Program-made: the position numbers and the translations under genes | Assembly (NCBI GenBank): GCA_942491885.1 | Contig: CALOCQ010000008.1 | Span: 806,001 to 870,000, forward strand | Length of the DNA: 64,000 nucleotides | Origin: CALBPI01 sp942491885 | Lineage (GTDB): Bacteria > Pseudomonadota > Gammaproteobacteria > Steroidobacterales > Woeseiaceae | Direction: 5' to 3' | Notes under the pieces: model-generated | What the model was told of the DNA's origin: nothing | Database searches by the model: none | Seen by the model: only the letters and a program-made list of their open reading frames with translations | Shown: piece after piece, positions 39,882 through 48,757 of the stretch | Layout: every line of letters begins with the position of its first letter | Numbering within the stretch: the first letter of the stretch is position 1

Positions 39882-39949
39882 TACGACAGACACGTCTTTT
39901 GACATTATTCAAGCCGTCCGCTGATTTAGACCTTGAAATCCATGTGTGA

Positions 39950-40543
39950 ATGGGCGCAGATCATGGGTGCACAACACAGAACACTCACGAAAGAACCGTC
40001 GTGCGAGAAGATGTAGACGTATCGGAGACGGACCGGGTCACGGGAATGGTGAAATGGTTCGATCCAGTTAAAGGCTTTGGATTTGTTGTGGCAGACGATG
40101 CTCCAGCAGACATACTTCTGCACGTGAACGTTCTGCGCAATTTTGGTCAATCTTCCATCGCCGACGGATCTGTCGTGGATATTCGAGTGCAACACACGGA
40201 GCGCGGCGTTCAGGCCGTAGAAGTTGTCCACATCAACCCACCGATGACAGACATTTCAGATACCCTGTCAGATATTGCTGATTTGCGGAACTCGGGCGAA
40301 CCGCTTGAACCTCTGCAGCCTGGCCGTGTGAAGTGGTTCGACAAGGGCAAGGGTTTTGGGTTCGCCAATGTATTTGGCAAGCCCGACGACGTGTTCTTGC
40401 ATGTGGAGGTACTGCATCGGTCCGGGCTGTCGGATTTGCAACCGGGCGAAGCGCTTGCCCTTCGGGTGATTGAAGGCAAGCGGGGTCAGATGGCTTCCGA
40501 AGTGTTTGCCTGGGAGGCGGCGCTGAACCGCGACGATGGCTAG
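39950..40543 (+). CDS. Protein with two cold-shock domains
   Basis: 197 residues with two CSD copies: GMVKWFDPVKGFGFVVADD (about residues 31-49) and GRVKWFDKGKGFGFANVFG (about 125-143). Each carries RNP-1-like KGFGF and an RNP-2-like (D/V)xxLH(V/A)xVL. They are joined by an acidic linker near residues 100-118. Double-CSD proteins are usual in Alphaproteobacteria and bind RNA or single-stranded DNA. The ATG at 39950 is the longest option; starts a few codons later are possible. DUF192 follows 25 bp downstream. Confidence 0.92.
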   Translation: MGADHGCTTQNTHERTVVREDVDVSETDRVTGMVKWFDPVKGFGFVVADDAPADILLHVNVLRNFGQSSIADGSVVDIRVQHTERGVQAVEVVHINPPMTDISDTLSDIADLRNSGEPLEPLQPGRVKWFDKGKGFGFANVFGKPDDVFLHVEVLHRSGLSDLQPGEALALRVIEGKRGQMASEVFAWEAALNRDDG

Positions 40544-40567
40544 TCAGAAAGTCCGGAGGACCGCGTC

Positions 40568-41032
40568 ATGATGCGTGTTCTGGCGGGGATTTTGGTTTGG
40601 TTGTGCTTGTGCGGAGCGGTCTGGGCGGAGTGCCGCGAAGACACCGTCTGGATCCGCGGCGCGTTTGGCGAGGCGCGGTTTGGTGTCGAGATTGCTGATG
40701 ATCCGCAAGAACGCGCCACGGGCCTGATGCATCGCACGGAAATGGCCAGTGCAGCCGGGATGTTGTTTGTTTACCCAAATCCGCAAGCGCTTTCGTTTTG
40801 GATGCGCAACACCTTGATCGAACTCGATATGCTTTTTATCGATCCCAAGGGGATCGTACAACATATCCACCACCGGGCGCAGCCGTTGAACGAAACCCCG
40901 ATTCCCGGCGGCGATGGCCTGACCCATGTGCTCGAGATCAACGGCGGTTTGTCGCAAATGCTCGGTATTCGGGTCGGAGACCAACTCCAACACCCCAGCT
41001 TTGATCAAACCATCGCATCTTGGCCCTGTTAG
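40568..41032 (+). CDS. DUF192 family exported protein
   Basis: 154 residues. A signal peptide (MMRVLAGILVWLCLCGAVWA, cleavage before ECRED) is followed by the DUF192 domain with ATGLMHRTEM, GMLFVYPN and FWMRNTLIELDMLFID. The function is not known; these are small periplasmic beta-barrel proteins. Its place directly after the cold-shock gene is common in Rhodobacterales. Confidence 0.9.
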   Translation: MMRVLAGILVWLCLCGAVWAECREDTVWIRGAFGEARFGVEIADDPQERATGLMHRTEMASAAGMLFVYPNPQALSFWMRNTLIELDMLFIDPKGIVQHIHHRAQPLNETPIPGGDGLTHVLEINGGLSQMLGIRVGDQLQHPSFDQTIASWPC

Positions 41033-41075
41033 GTCTTTTCAATTCCGAAAAGCACGTCTAAGAGAGGCACACGGT

Positions 41076-41152
41076 CGGAGCGTGGCGCAGCCTGGTAGCG
41101 CACCTGTTTTGGGTACAGGGGGTCGGAGGTTCGAATCCTCTCGCTCCGACCA
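41076..41152 (+). tRNA. tRNA-Pro (anticodon TGG)
   Basis: 77 bases folding as a cloverleaf. The acceptor arms are CGGAGCG and CGCTCCG, followed by ACCA, so CCA is encoded. The anticodon stem CCTGT/ACAGG holds loop TTTGGGT with anticodon TGG. The T arm has GTTCGAATC. No integrase or attachment-site duplication is seen beside it. Confidence 0.97.
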
Positions 41153-41402
41153 TTTCTTCTAAAAACCAAATACGTACGGGCCTCGCGAAACCCTTAGTGT
41201 TGGCTGAGCGTTGAAACGCTTCCCCGGTTCCCAAAGGCTCATGTCAACGAATCTGCCCCCTTGGTCAGATCGGCCAACTTGGGTTTGCAGATGTCCACGG
41301 ATCTCGCGGGCGGCTTTTGACCGTGTCGCGGCCAAGTGCCTGTCCACGTGTCCGGGCCACACTCAAAGCTTGCTCTGCGTCAACCTCGGAACCTGCAAAG
41401 TG

Positions 41403-42401
41403 TCATGGGGTCGGCACACCGTCACGGATTGCAGCCGAATAGCCTTCGTTCAGACCAATGGCCTTGGCCCGTTCGGTGATGTCGCCCAAATGAAACAACG
41501 TGTCCAATGTGACGTCCGTATCCAGCGCACCGCGCTCGTAGAGATATTCCGGCATGTAGCCGTTGATCAGCAAACGCCAATCCAGGGGCAATTTGGCTCC
41601 AATATGGCGCGCCATCAAAACTGCGGTGGTGGAGCAGTTGGTAAAGCCGGAGTTGAACCATTCAGGCACGGTCGCAAGACTGTTTGCCGCCTCGACATAG
41701 GCTTCGACATATTTGCGTCGCGCGGCGGCATCCGTTTTCAGGCGAAACAATTGCACACGTTCCCCGCGCACATTCGAACGCAACCCCACGATGTCATATT
41801 CTTCGCTGGCAATCATGATGATCGGATTGGCTTTGAAGTAGTCCGCCACTGGCGAAAAACCTCCGCCAAGCGAGCGGCGGACTTCGTTCGAAAAGGTCAG
41901 GTAACGGCCATCTTCGAATCCGAAACTGATCATGAAATGCGCAATGCTGGGACCGGCCCAAAACGACAGGAACATGTCAGCGGATTCGATCGTGGACAGG
42001 TCGTAGGTTCGGGTGACCCAACGTTCGGTAAAGTCTTCTGTCGTGCGCCACTCAAAGGCGCGGACGTTTTGCAACGTCAGGATATCGCCGTCGATAGTCC
42101 CTGTGACGTTTTGCGCCACGTCCGCAGGCCAATTGCCGTCAATGGGCGGGGTCAGGGAATTCCACCAAACGAGAATTGCAACCATCGACGCTGCAAAAAC
42201 CGAGAGCCATCGCCAGCGTACGGCCTTGAAGAGTGCGACAAGCGTGCCACCCCCCAACAGAACGAACGCAATCATCGCGCTCCACCTGACGGCGTCGGAG
42301 CCCGGCAATTTGAACCAGAATGCCATCGACACCCAAACGGTGGAAAACGCCACCGCAAGAAACAGCAGGGATAACAGGAGGGTGCGGGCGATCTTGATCA
42401 T
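41403..42401 (-). CDS. DUF4105 (Lnb-like N-terminal periplasmic) domain membrane protein
   Basis: 332 residues. Three hydrophobic helices are clear near the N-terminus (LLLSLLFLAVAFSTVWVSMA, MIAFVLLGGGTLVALF, VFAASMVAILVWW). A soluble DUF4105 domain follows with the motifs AHFMISFGFEDGRYLTFS and GFTNCSTTAVLMARH, the latter holding the conserved Cys. The domain resembles a papain-like hydrolase fold, but no substrate is known. The start MIKIARTLLLS at 42401 is chosen over longer frames because it begins a good signal anchor. Confidence 0.8.
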   Translation of the reverse strand: MIKIARTLLLSLLFLAVAFSTVWVSMAFWFKLPGSDAVRWSAMIAFVLLGGGTLVALFKAVRWRWLSVFAASMVAILVWWNSLTPPIDGNWPADVAQNVTGTIDGDILTLQNVRAFEWRTTEDFTERWVTRTYDLSTIESADMFLSFWAGPSIAHFMISFGFEDGRYLTFSNEVRRSLGGGFSPVADYFKANPIIMIASEEYDIVGLRSNVRGERVQLFRLKTDAAARRKYVEAYVEAANSLATVPEWFNSGFTNCSTTAVLMARHIGAKLPLDWRLLINGYMPEYLYERGALDTDVTLDTLFHLGDITERAKAIGLNEGYSAAIRDGVPTP

Positions 42402-42609
42402 GTTGTCTGATGATTTCCATATTTGCGAAGATTGCAAGTTGTGCGTTCCGGCACGCGCTTGAAAAGGGCTCGTCCGTTATGTCTCGATTCAGTATCGAGG
42501 TATTCCGCAATCGGCGTCTTGCAAAGTCTGTATCGACGGGGCGAGGCCCGTGGCGAAGACAATCCATCCCAAGCCTGTGTCATTGTCGCTCGACATGATG
42601 ACACCGCCG

Positions 42610-43068
42610 TCATTTGTTCGCTGTCGTGCCGCCAGACGCTTCCAGCAACCCATCCATGAGCCTGTCGAGGCGCGACTGTTTGAAATAAATGCGGCGTGGG
42701 TTACCTGATTTCTGGATGACTTCGGCGAAATAGGAAAGCTCGACCACATAGTCGGTTGCATCGCGTGCCGTTTGCTTTTGCACAATCAGGCTAGGGGCCT
42801 CGAGTGCGCCGTCATATTGCAACAGCAAGAAAGCCGCGAGGTCTGGCGGTGGTACGATCCGGCATTGCACAACCGAGTTCGAGACCTGTTTGATCCTGTC
42901 CCCCGGAGACTGGCAAGATGATCTGAAAGCGTCATCCAGCGGGGCCGGAGATTCTCCGAAAATCGCGCGACGCACGGGCAAATCTTGTTCCGATGTCGCA
43001 ATGGTCTCTACATATTGTGGTCCGCAAGCTGTCAGACTGATCAATAAGAGAGCATAAACGGATCGCAT
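42610..43068 (-). CDS. Putative lipoprotein of unknown function
   Basis: 152 residues. The N-terminus MRSVYALLLISLTACGPQYV is a lipoprotein signal with lipobox LTAC, so Cys15 would be lipidated. The mature part (VETIATSEQDLPVRRAIFGE near its start; CQSPGDRIKQVSN centrally) matches nothing I recognise. Two further Cys could form a disulfide. It lies upstream of DUF4105 on the same strand, 208 bp away. Confidence 0.7.
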   Translation of the reverse strand: MRSVYALLLISLTACGPQYVETIATSEQDLPVRRAIFGESPAPLDDAFRSSCQSPGDRIKQVSNSVVQCRIVPPPDLAAFLLLQYDGALEAPSLIVQKQTARDATDYVVELSYFAEVIQKSGNPRRIYFKQSRLDRLMDGLLEASGGTTANK

Positions 43069-43599
43069 GACAGACCTTTCGGGGTGAGTGTTGCAAGTTC
43101 AACATATTTTCTGCACCGCCACAAAACCTTTCTGCCTTTGCAAAGTGGTTCTGTGGATAACTTCAGCCAGTGCTTGCGTTTTCTACGCTAAACCACGCGG
43201 ATTATTACACAAATTCGGACAGGCCTTGTGGACGAAACTTTTCAACCAGAACGTGTGTTAACCTTTTGAATCAGGCTGGCGGGTTCCGTTCAAAACATGC
43301 CGTACGGGTCAAGGTAAAAGTTGTCAAAAAAGATTTAAAATTGCGTTGACGAGGACCCTCTCAATACGTCACCTTGTGCGGGCCGGGTTCGTTACCACAA
43401 CATTTAGTGGTCAGCACAAGCTCAGACGGATCCGGCACGAGGGACAAAGACATCGGCACTTATCGGTTTAACCCGGCTGTCGCGAGCATCCGCTTGGCGA
43501 CGGGCGGTGACCTTATGCCTTTGGTCCTGGAACAGAATTGGGCCCCCGCAACGTCGGGACCGCCTGGCAGATCAACATGCTGAATAACGAGGCAGCGCA
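43069..43599. promoter_or_regulatory. Long AT-rich leader/promoter region upstream of nrdJ
   Basis: 531 bp between the divergent lipoprotein gene and nrdJ, notably AT-rich in its first 280 bp. It holds a perfect DnaA box at 43152 and a GTTAACC at 43257-43263, possibly a CtrA half site. Near nrdJ, GGCGGT (43503) and ACCGCC (43559) could enclose a stem. No certain riboswitch is seen. Confidence 0.45.
43152..43160 (-). promoter_or_regulatory. DnaA box
   Basis: The minus strand reads TTATCCACA, the exact DnaA consensus, 440 bp before nrdJ. DnaA control of ribonucleotide reductase genes is known in E. coli; here it is an inference from one box. Confidence 0.4.
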
Positions 43600-46500
43600 A
43601 TGAAAATTGAAAGACAGTTCACCAAGGCCGGTCGGGATGCATATGCGGACCTCGATTTCGTGACAACCGTGTCCGAGATCCGAAACCCAGACGGCAAGAT
43701 CGTGTTCCGCCTGGACGAAGTGGAAGTGCCCGCGAAGTGGTCGCAAGTCGCCAGTGACGTGATTGCGCAAAAATACTTCCGCAAGGCTGGTGTTCCGTCA
43801 AAGCTGCAAAAGATCAAAGAGGCGGGTGTGCCCGCGTTCCTGTGGCGGTCCGAAGCAGCCAAGGGTGCAGAGATGGGCGGCGAGACATCGTCCAAGCAGG
43901 TCTTTGACCGTTTGGCGGGGGCCTGGGCCTATTGGGGCTGGAAGGGCGGCTACTTTTCGACCGAGGAAGATGCGCGCGCGTATTACGACGAGATGCGCCA
44001 TATGCTGGCGACACAACGCGCCGCCCCGAATTCACCTCAGTGGTTCAACACCGGTCTGCACTGGGCCTACGGGATCGATGGCCCGGCGCAGGGTCACCAC
44101 TATGTCGATTACAAGACTGGCAAGCTGACAAAATCCAAGTCGTCCTACGAACACCCCCAACCGCATGCTTGCTTTATCCAGTCGGTCAGCGACGATCTGG
44201 TCAACGATGGCGGTATCATGGATCTTTGGGTCCGCGAGGCGCGTCTGTTCAAATACGGCTCCGGCACCGGCACGAATTTCTCCAGCCTGCGTGGCGAGGG
44301 CGAAAGCCTGTCGGGCGGCGGCAAATCCTCCGGTCTTATGGGTTTCCTGAAAATTGGTGATCGTGCTGCTGGTGCCATCAAGTCGGGCGGCACAACGCGC
44401 CGTGCGGCAAAGATGGTCATCGTGGATGCGGACCATCCCGATATCGAGGACTTCATCAACTGGAAGGTCATCGAAGAGCAGAAAGTGGCGAGCATCGTCG
44501 CTGGCTCCAAGATGCACGAAGAAAAGCTGAACGGCCTTTTCGCCGCGATCAAAGCCTGGGATGGCGCAGTTGAAGATGCTTATGATCCCAAGAAAAATAA
44601 CGCGCTGAAAGATGCCGTAAAAGCTGCCAAAAAAGTCGCAATCCCAGAGACTTACGTCAAGCGCGTGCTGGATTATGCGCGCCAGGGCCACACATCCATC
44701 GAGTTCCCGACATACGATACCGACTGGGACTCAGAAGCGTACAATTCGGTCTCTGGCCAGAACTCGAACAACTCGATCCGGGTCACCAACGCGTTCCTGA
44801 CGGCTGTCGAGAAAGACGCAGACTGGGAGTTGATCAACCGGGTCAACGGCAAAGTCAGCAAAACCATCAAGGCACGTGATCTTTGGGAGCAGGTGGGCCA
44901 CGCGGCCTGGGCCTGCGCCGATCCGGGCATCCAGTATCACGACACGGTCAACGACTGGCACACGTGCCCCGCAGATGGTGCGATCCGGGGGTCGAACCCT
45001 TGCTCGGAATACATGTTCCTTGATGACACGGCCTGCAACCTGGCGTCCATGAACCTGCTGACCTTCCTGAAGGACGGACAGTTCCAGGTAGAAGACTACA
45101 TGCACGCCGCCCGTCTGTGGACCGTCACGCTGGAAATCTCGGTCATGATGGCGCAATTCCCGTCGAAAGAGATTGCGCAGCGGTCCTATGACTTCCGCAC
45201 GCTGGGCTTGGGCTATGCCAATATCGGCGGTTTGCTGATGAACATGGGCTACGGCTATGACAGCGATGAGGGACGTGCGCTCTGTGGTGCGTTGACCGCG
45301 ATCATGACAGGCGTGGCCTATGCCACATCTGCCGAAATGGCGGGCGAGTTGGGGCCATTCCCGGGGTACAAGAAAAACGCCGACCACATGCTGCGCGTCA
45401 TGCGCAACCACCGGACGGCGGCCTATGGCAAAATCGACGGCTACGAAGCGCTGGCCGTCAAACCTGTACCGCTGGATCATGCGAACTGCCCTGATGAACG
45501 GCTGGTCGATATTGCCAAGTCCACCTGGGACGAGGTCCTGAAACTGGGCGAGGCCAATGGCTACCGCAACGCGCAATCCACCGTGATCGCGCCGACAGGG
45601 ACCATCGGGCTGGTGATGGATTGCGACACCACAGGGATCGAGCCGGACTTTGCGCTGGTGAAGTTCAAGAAACTGGCCGGTGGCGGATATTTCAAGATCA
45701 TCAACCGGTCGGTGCCCGCTGCACTGGAAAACCTTGGCTATGGTTCCGCCCAGATCGAAGAGATCATCAGCTATGCCGTGGGTCACGGGTCCATCGGCAA
45801 TGCGCCTGCCATCAACCACACGTCGCTGACTGGCCATGGGTTTGGCGTCAATGAGTTGGCCAAGGTCGATGCGGCGCTGGAAAGCGCGTTCGACATCCGC
45901 TTCGTGTTCAATCAGTGGACACTGGGCGAAGCGTTCTGCACGCAAGTGCTGGGCATTCCGGCGGCGAAACTGAACGACCCCAGCTTTGACCTGCTGCGCT
46001 CGCTTGGCTTCTCAAAGGCGGATATCGATGCGGCCAACGCGCATGTCTGCGGAACGATGACGCTGGAAGGTGCGCCGCACCTGAAGAAAGAGCACTACCA
46101 TATCTTTGACTGCGCCAACCCCTGCGGCAAGACCGGCAAGCGGTTCCTGAGCGTTTCCAGCCACATCACCATGATGGCCGCGGCACAATCGTTCATCTCC
46201 GGCGCGATCTCCAAGACGATCAATATGCCCAATGATGCAACGATCGAGGATTGCCAGAAGGCTTATGAACTCAGCTGGTCGCTGGGGGTGAAAGCCAACG
46301 CGCTCTACCGCGACGGCTCCAAACTGTCACAGCCTCTGGCTGCGTCGCTGGTTGAGGATGACGAAGACGCCCAAGAGGTTCTGGAAAGCGGCTCACAGCA
46401 GGAAAAGGCGACCGTACTGGCCGAAAAGATCGTCGAAAAGATCATCGTCAAGGAGATCATCAAATCGCACCGCGAGAAGATGCCTCAGCGACGCAAGGGC

Positions 46501-47271
46501 TATACCCAGAAAGCCATTGTGGGTGGCCACAAGGTCTATCTGCGCACGGGCGAGTATGAGGACGGCAACCTTGGCGAAATCTTTATCGACATGCACAAGG
46601 AAGGGGCGGGTTTCCGCGCCATGATGAACAACTTCGCCATCGCTGTGTCGGTTGGTCTGCAATACGGTGTGCCGCTGGAAGAGTTCGTCGATGCCTTCAC
46701 CTTCACCAAGTTCGAGCCTGCGGGCATGGTGCAGGGCAATGACAGCATCAAGAACGCGACCTCGATCCTCGACTATGTGTTCCGCGAACTGGCGGTGTCC
46801 TATCTGGACCGCACCGATCTGGCGCATGTGAAGCCGGAAGGCGCGACGTTCGATACGCTCGGCAATGGCGTCGAAGAGGGCGTGTCCAACGTGTCTGAAT
46901 TGTCCGACACTGCGGCGTCCAGGTCCCTGGAAGTGCTGAAGCAAATCAGCTCGACCGGCTACCTGCGCAAGCGCTTGCCCCAGGATCTGGTGGTGCTGCA
47001 GGGCGGAGCGAGCGGCGCCAGAGGCTTTGCCACAGAGACGCAACTGGCCATGCAGACACTGGTGCCCGAGGTTGCCGTGGGCGGTGGTGTCGCGGTCAGC
47101 ACGACCACAACGGCCGTGTCCAGCGGATCCGTCAGCCTGGACGCGCGCACCAAGGCCAAGATGCAGGGCTATGAAGGCGAGGCCTGCGGCGAATGCGGCA
47201 ACTACACGCTGGTGCGCAACGGCACCTGCATGAAGTGCAACACCTGCGGCGGGACGTCTGGCTGTAGCTAA
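43600..47271 (+). CDS. nrdJ: Vitamin B12-dependent class II ribonucleoside-diphosphate reductase
   Basis: 1,223 residues, intact. It makes deoxynucleotides using adenosylcobalamin as radical source and needs no oxygen. Landmarks are FNTGLHWAYG near residue 150, GTGTNFSSLRGEGESLSGGG (about 226-245), the active site GSNPCSEYMFLDDTACNLAS (about 465-484) and APTGTIGLVMDCDTTGIEPD. The C-terminus is EACGECGNYTLVRNGTCMKC plus a further CxxC, which re-reduces the active site or binds zinc. No class I genes are visible, so it may be the main reductase. Confidence 0.97.
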   Translation: MKIERQFTKAGRDAYADLDFVTTVSEIRNPDGKIVFRLDEVEVPAKWSQVASDVIAQKYFRKAGVPSKLQKIKEAGVPAFLWRSEAAKGAEMGGETSSKQVFDRLAGAWAYWGWKGGYFSTEEDARAYYDEMRHMLATQRAAPNSPQWFNTGLHWAYGIDGPAQGHHYVDYKTGKLTKSKSSYEHPQPHACFIQSVSDDLVNDGGIMDLWVREARLFKYGSGTGTNFSSLRGEGESLSGGGKSSGLMGFLKIGDRAAGAIKSGGTTRRAAKMVIVDADHPDIEDFINWKVIEEQKVASIVAGSKMHEEKLNGLFAAIKAWDGAVEDAYDPKKNNALKDAVKAAKKVAIPETYVKRVLDYARQGHTSIEFPTYDTDWDSEAYNSVSGQNSNNSIRVTNAFLTAVEKDADWELINRVNGKVSKTIKARDLWEQVGHAAWACADPGIQYHDTVNDWHTCPADGAIRGSNPCSEYMFLDDTACNLASMNLLTFLKDGQFQVEDYMHAARLWTVTLEISVMMAQFPSKEIAQRSYDFRTLGLGYANIGGLLMNMGYGYDSDEGRALCGALTAIMTGVAYATSAEMAGELGPFPGYKKNADHMLRVMRNHRTAAYGKIDGYEALAVKPVPLDHANCPDERLVDIAKSTWDEVLKLGEANGYRNAQSTVIAPTGTIGLVMDCDTTGIEPDFALVKFKKLAGGGYFKIINRSVPAALENLGYGSAQIEEIISYAVGHGSIGNAPAINHTSLTGHGFGVNELAKVDAALESAFDIRFVFNQWTLGEAFCTQVLGIPAAKLNDPSFDLLRSLGFSKADIDAANAHVCGTMTLEGAPHLKKEHYHIFDCANPCGKTGKRFLSVSSHITMMAAAQSFISGAISKTINMPNDATIEDCQKAYELSWSLGVKANALYRDGSKLSQPLAASLVEDDEDAQEVLESGSQQEKATVLAEKIVEKIIVKEIIKSHREKMPQRRKGYTQKAIVGGHKVYLRTGEYEDGNLGEIFIDMHKEGAGFRAMMNNFAIAVSVGLQYGVPLEEFVDAFTFTKFEPAGMVQGNDSIKNATSILDYVFRELAVSYLDRTDLAHVKPEGATFDTLGNGVEEGVSNVSELSDTAASRSLEVLKQISSTGYLRKRLPQDLVVLQGGASGARGFATETQLAMQTLVPEVAVGGGVAVSTTTTAVSSGSVSLDARTKAKMQGYEGEACGECGNYTLVRNGTCMKCNTCGGTSGCS

Positions 47272-47497
47272 ACGAATACGCGCCCCGGAAATGGGGTGCG
47301 AGGGGGCCGGGCTGGGCAACTGATCCGGCTCCCGACGAGACAGGGTGGGGCGCGACTTCAGTCCTTCCCATCCTTTTACAGAGGCGGCGCAATCTGCCTT
47401 TGCTACACGGGGCGGGTGCGCTCGCCCCCGACGACGTTCAGGCCGCAGGCAGAAAAATACCGAGCGGTTAACAAATTGAGCCTGAACGGCGAAACTG

Positions 47498-47526
47498 GAC
47501 GGAGGGCTTCGGCTCCCCGTTTTTTT
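47498..47526 (+). terminator. Rho-independent terminator after nrdJ
   Basis: ACGGAGGGCTTCGGCTCCCC continues into GTTTTTTT. It is an 8-bp stem with one A-C mismatch and a G-T pair, a TTCG tetraloop and a T run, 227 bp after the nrdJ stop. Confidence 0.7.
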
Positions 47527-47570
47527 GAGTCTTGTTCGCACACAGGGTGACTCTTTCAGGCAGCGATGCT

Positions 47571-48032
47571 TCAGTCGTCGGCCAGCGTAAGCCGCAACTT
47601 TGCGCGGGCACGTGCGAGCCGCGACATGACCGTGCCCAATGGCAGCCCGGTTCGGGCCGATATCGCACGTGGCGACGTTTCACCGTCAATGACCAGTTGC
47701 AGTAATTGCCGTTGGGGTTGGGGCAGGGCGGCGACTGCGGCAAGCGTGTCCGCACAGTCCAGCCGCACCAAGGCGTCGGGCTGTGTCAGGGCATCGGCCT
47801 CGTGCAATTCTTCCGTACCCATCTTGCGCCAGCCCCGACGTGCTTCGTTTTGCAAAATGCGCATGGCATAGGCGGCAAGATCATCGATGGGCCGTCCGCG
47901 TTGCAGTCTTTGGCACAGCTTTAACAAAGTGTCCTGCACGAGGTCTTCGGCCTCGGTTCTGTCTGACGACAAGCGCCGCGCGCGCCGGGTCAGCATGGGG
48001 ATGAGCGGGATCAGGGGGTTTGTGTCGGACAT
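47571..48032 (-). CDS. ECF-type RNA polymerase sigma factor
   Basis: 153 residues. Region 2 reads RLSSDRTEAEDLVQDTLLKL then DDLAAYAMRILQNEARRGWR. Region 4 reads LAAVAALPQPQRQLLQLVID then ISARTGLPLGTVMSRLARAR. This is the small extracytoplasmic-function form. The start MSDTN at 48032 is preferred to a GTG two codons earlier. No anti-sigma gene adjoins it; the divergent neighbour is an EF-hand protein, 223 bp away. Confidence 0.93.
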   Translation of the reverse strand: MSDTNPLIPLIPMLTRRARRLSSDRTEAEDLVQDTLLKLCQRLQRGRPIDDLAAYAMRILQNEARRGWRKMGTEELHEADALTQPDALVRLDCADTLAAVAALPQPQRQLLQLVIDGETSPRAISARTGLPLGTVMSRLARARAKLRLTLADD

Positions 48033-48255
48033 GGTCACTAAGTGAGCACCCGCAGCCGGACTTACCAGCCCGGGGGTTTTCGCCTATCGCGGGAAGTTGC
48101 CCTTTTTGGGCAAGCCCTCGCGCATTGGCGGTGGTGGGGTCGGCAGCCTGTCGCGCGTTCGGAATGGCAACGGATGCGAACCGGCTTTTGGCCCTCAAAC
48201 ACAGTGAGGCGGCCGCTGATGGCCCCTCGGATGTCAATGAAAAACGGAGTTCACC

Positions 48256-48504
48256 ATGACCAAAATCGCCGCTTTCACCTTTGTGGCCGCAATGACCCTT
48301 CCTGCACTGGCAATCAGCCAGGTTGCCTCCAGCCTCGACGTCAACGGAGATGGTGTTCTGACCATCGACGAGGTGCAGGCCAGCTATCCTGAAATGACCG
48401 CTGACAGTTTTTCGGTAATGGATTTGAACGCGGATGGAGCGCTGGATGCCGACGAGGTCGCAGCGGCACAAGAGGCAGGCTTGATGCCTGCGACAGACGG
48501 CTGA
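48256..48504 (+). CDS. Small exported EF-hand protein
   Basis: 82 residues. A signal peptide (MTKIAAFTFVAAMTLPALA) is followed by two EF-hand loops, DVNGDGVLTIDE (about 28-39) and DLNADGALDADE (about 56-67), with the usual acidic positions 1, 3, 5 and 12. It should be a periplasmic or secreted calcium-binding protein. It is divergent from the ECF sigma gene and ends in a strong terminator. Confidence 0.88.
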   Translation: MTKIAAFTFVAAMTLPALAISQVASSLDVNGDGVLTIDEVQASYPEMTADSFSVMDLNADGALDADEVAAAQEAGLMPATDG

Positions 48505-48560
48505 CAGGTACTATGAGCTTTTACCAACTGCCGTGATGCAACGTGCAGGCGCAAAAGCGT

Positions 48561-48598
48561 GTGAGGCCCGGGTTTCCCAAGGCGGGCCTCACTTTTTT
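48561..48598 (+). terminator. Rho-independent terminator after the EF-hand gene
   Basis: GTGAGGCCCG and CGGGCCTCAC form a perfect 10-bp stem around a 12-base loop, followed by TTTTTT at 48593-48598. Confidence 0.9.
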
Positions 48599-48757
48599 CC
48601 GATTTGCATCCCGGGTTCGTTGGTGTCGCTTTGAGATGCGGTAAACACCAGCCTCAACCCCGGTCAGTGTCGATCCATGACTTCGGCATTGGAAAGGCTC
48701 GCTTGCAAAAATCGCGGTGGGGCACGTCACTCCAAGGCGCGCCATCTGGCGCTTTGC

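Noticed and set aside
41076..41152. tRNA-Pro as an integration site for a genomic island
   Set aside because: No integrase, no duplicated tRNA 3' end, and ordinary Rhodobacterales genes on both sides.
43503..43565. Possible cobalamin riboswitch before nrdJ (GGCCCCCGCAAC resembles the core)
   Set aside because: No B12 box (GCCACTG) or full set of conserved helices could be traced; one short match is not enough.
44731..45945. 404-codon antisense frame in nrdJ, and similar long antisense frames in recD2 (52999-54537) and DUF3300 (61690-62721)
   Set aside because: They mirror strongly conserved coding genes in GC-rich DNA, where the opposite strand stays open by codon bias.
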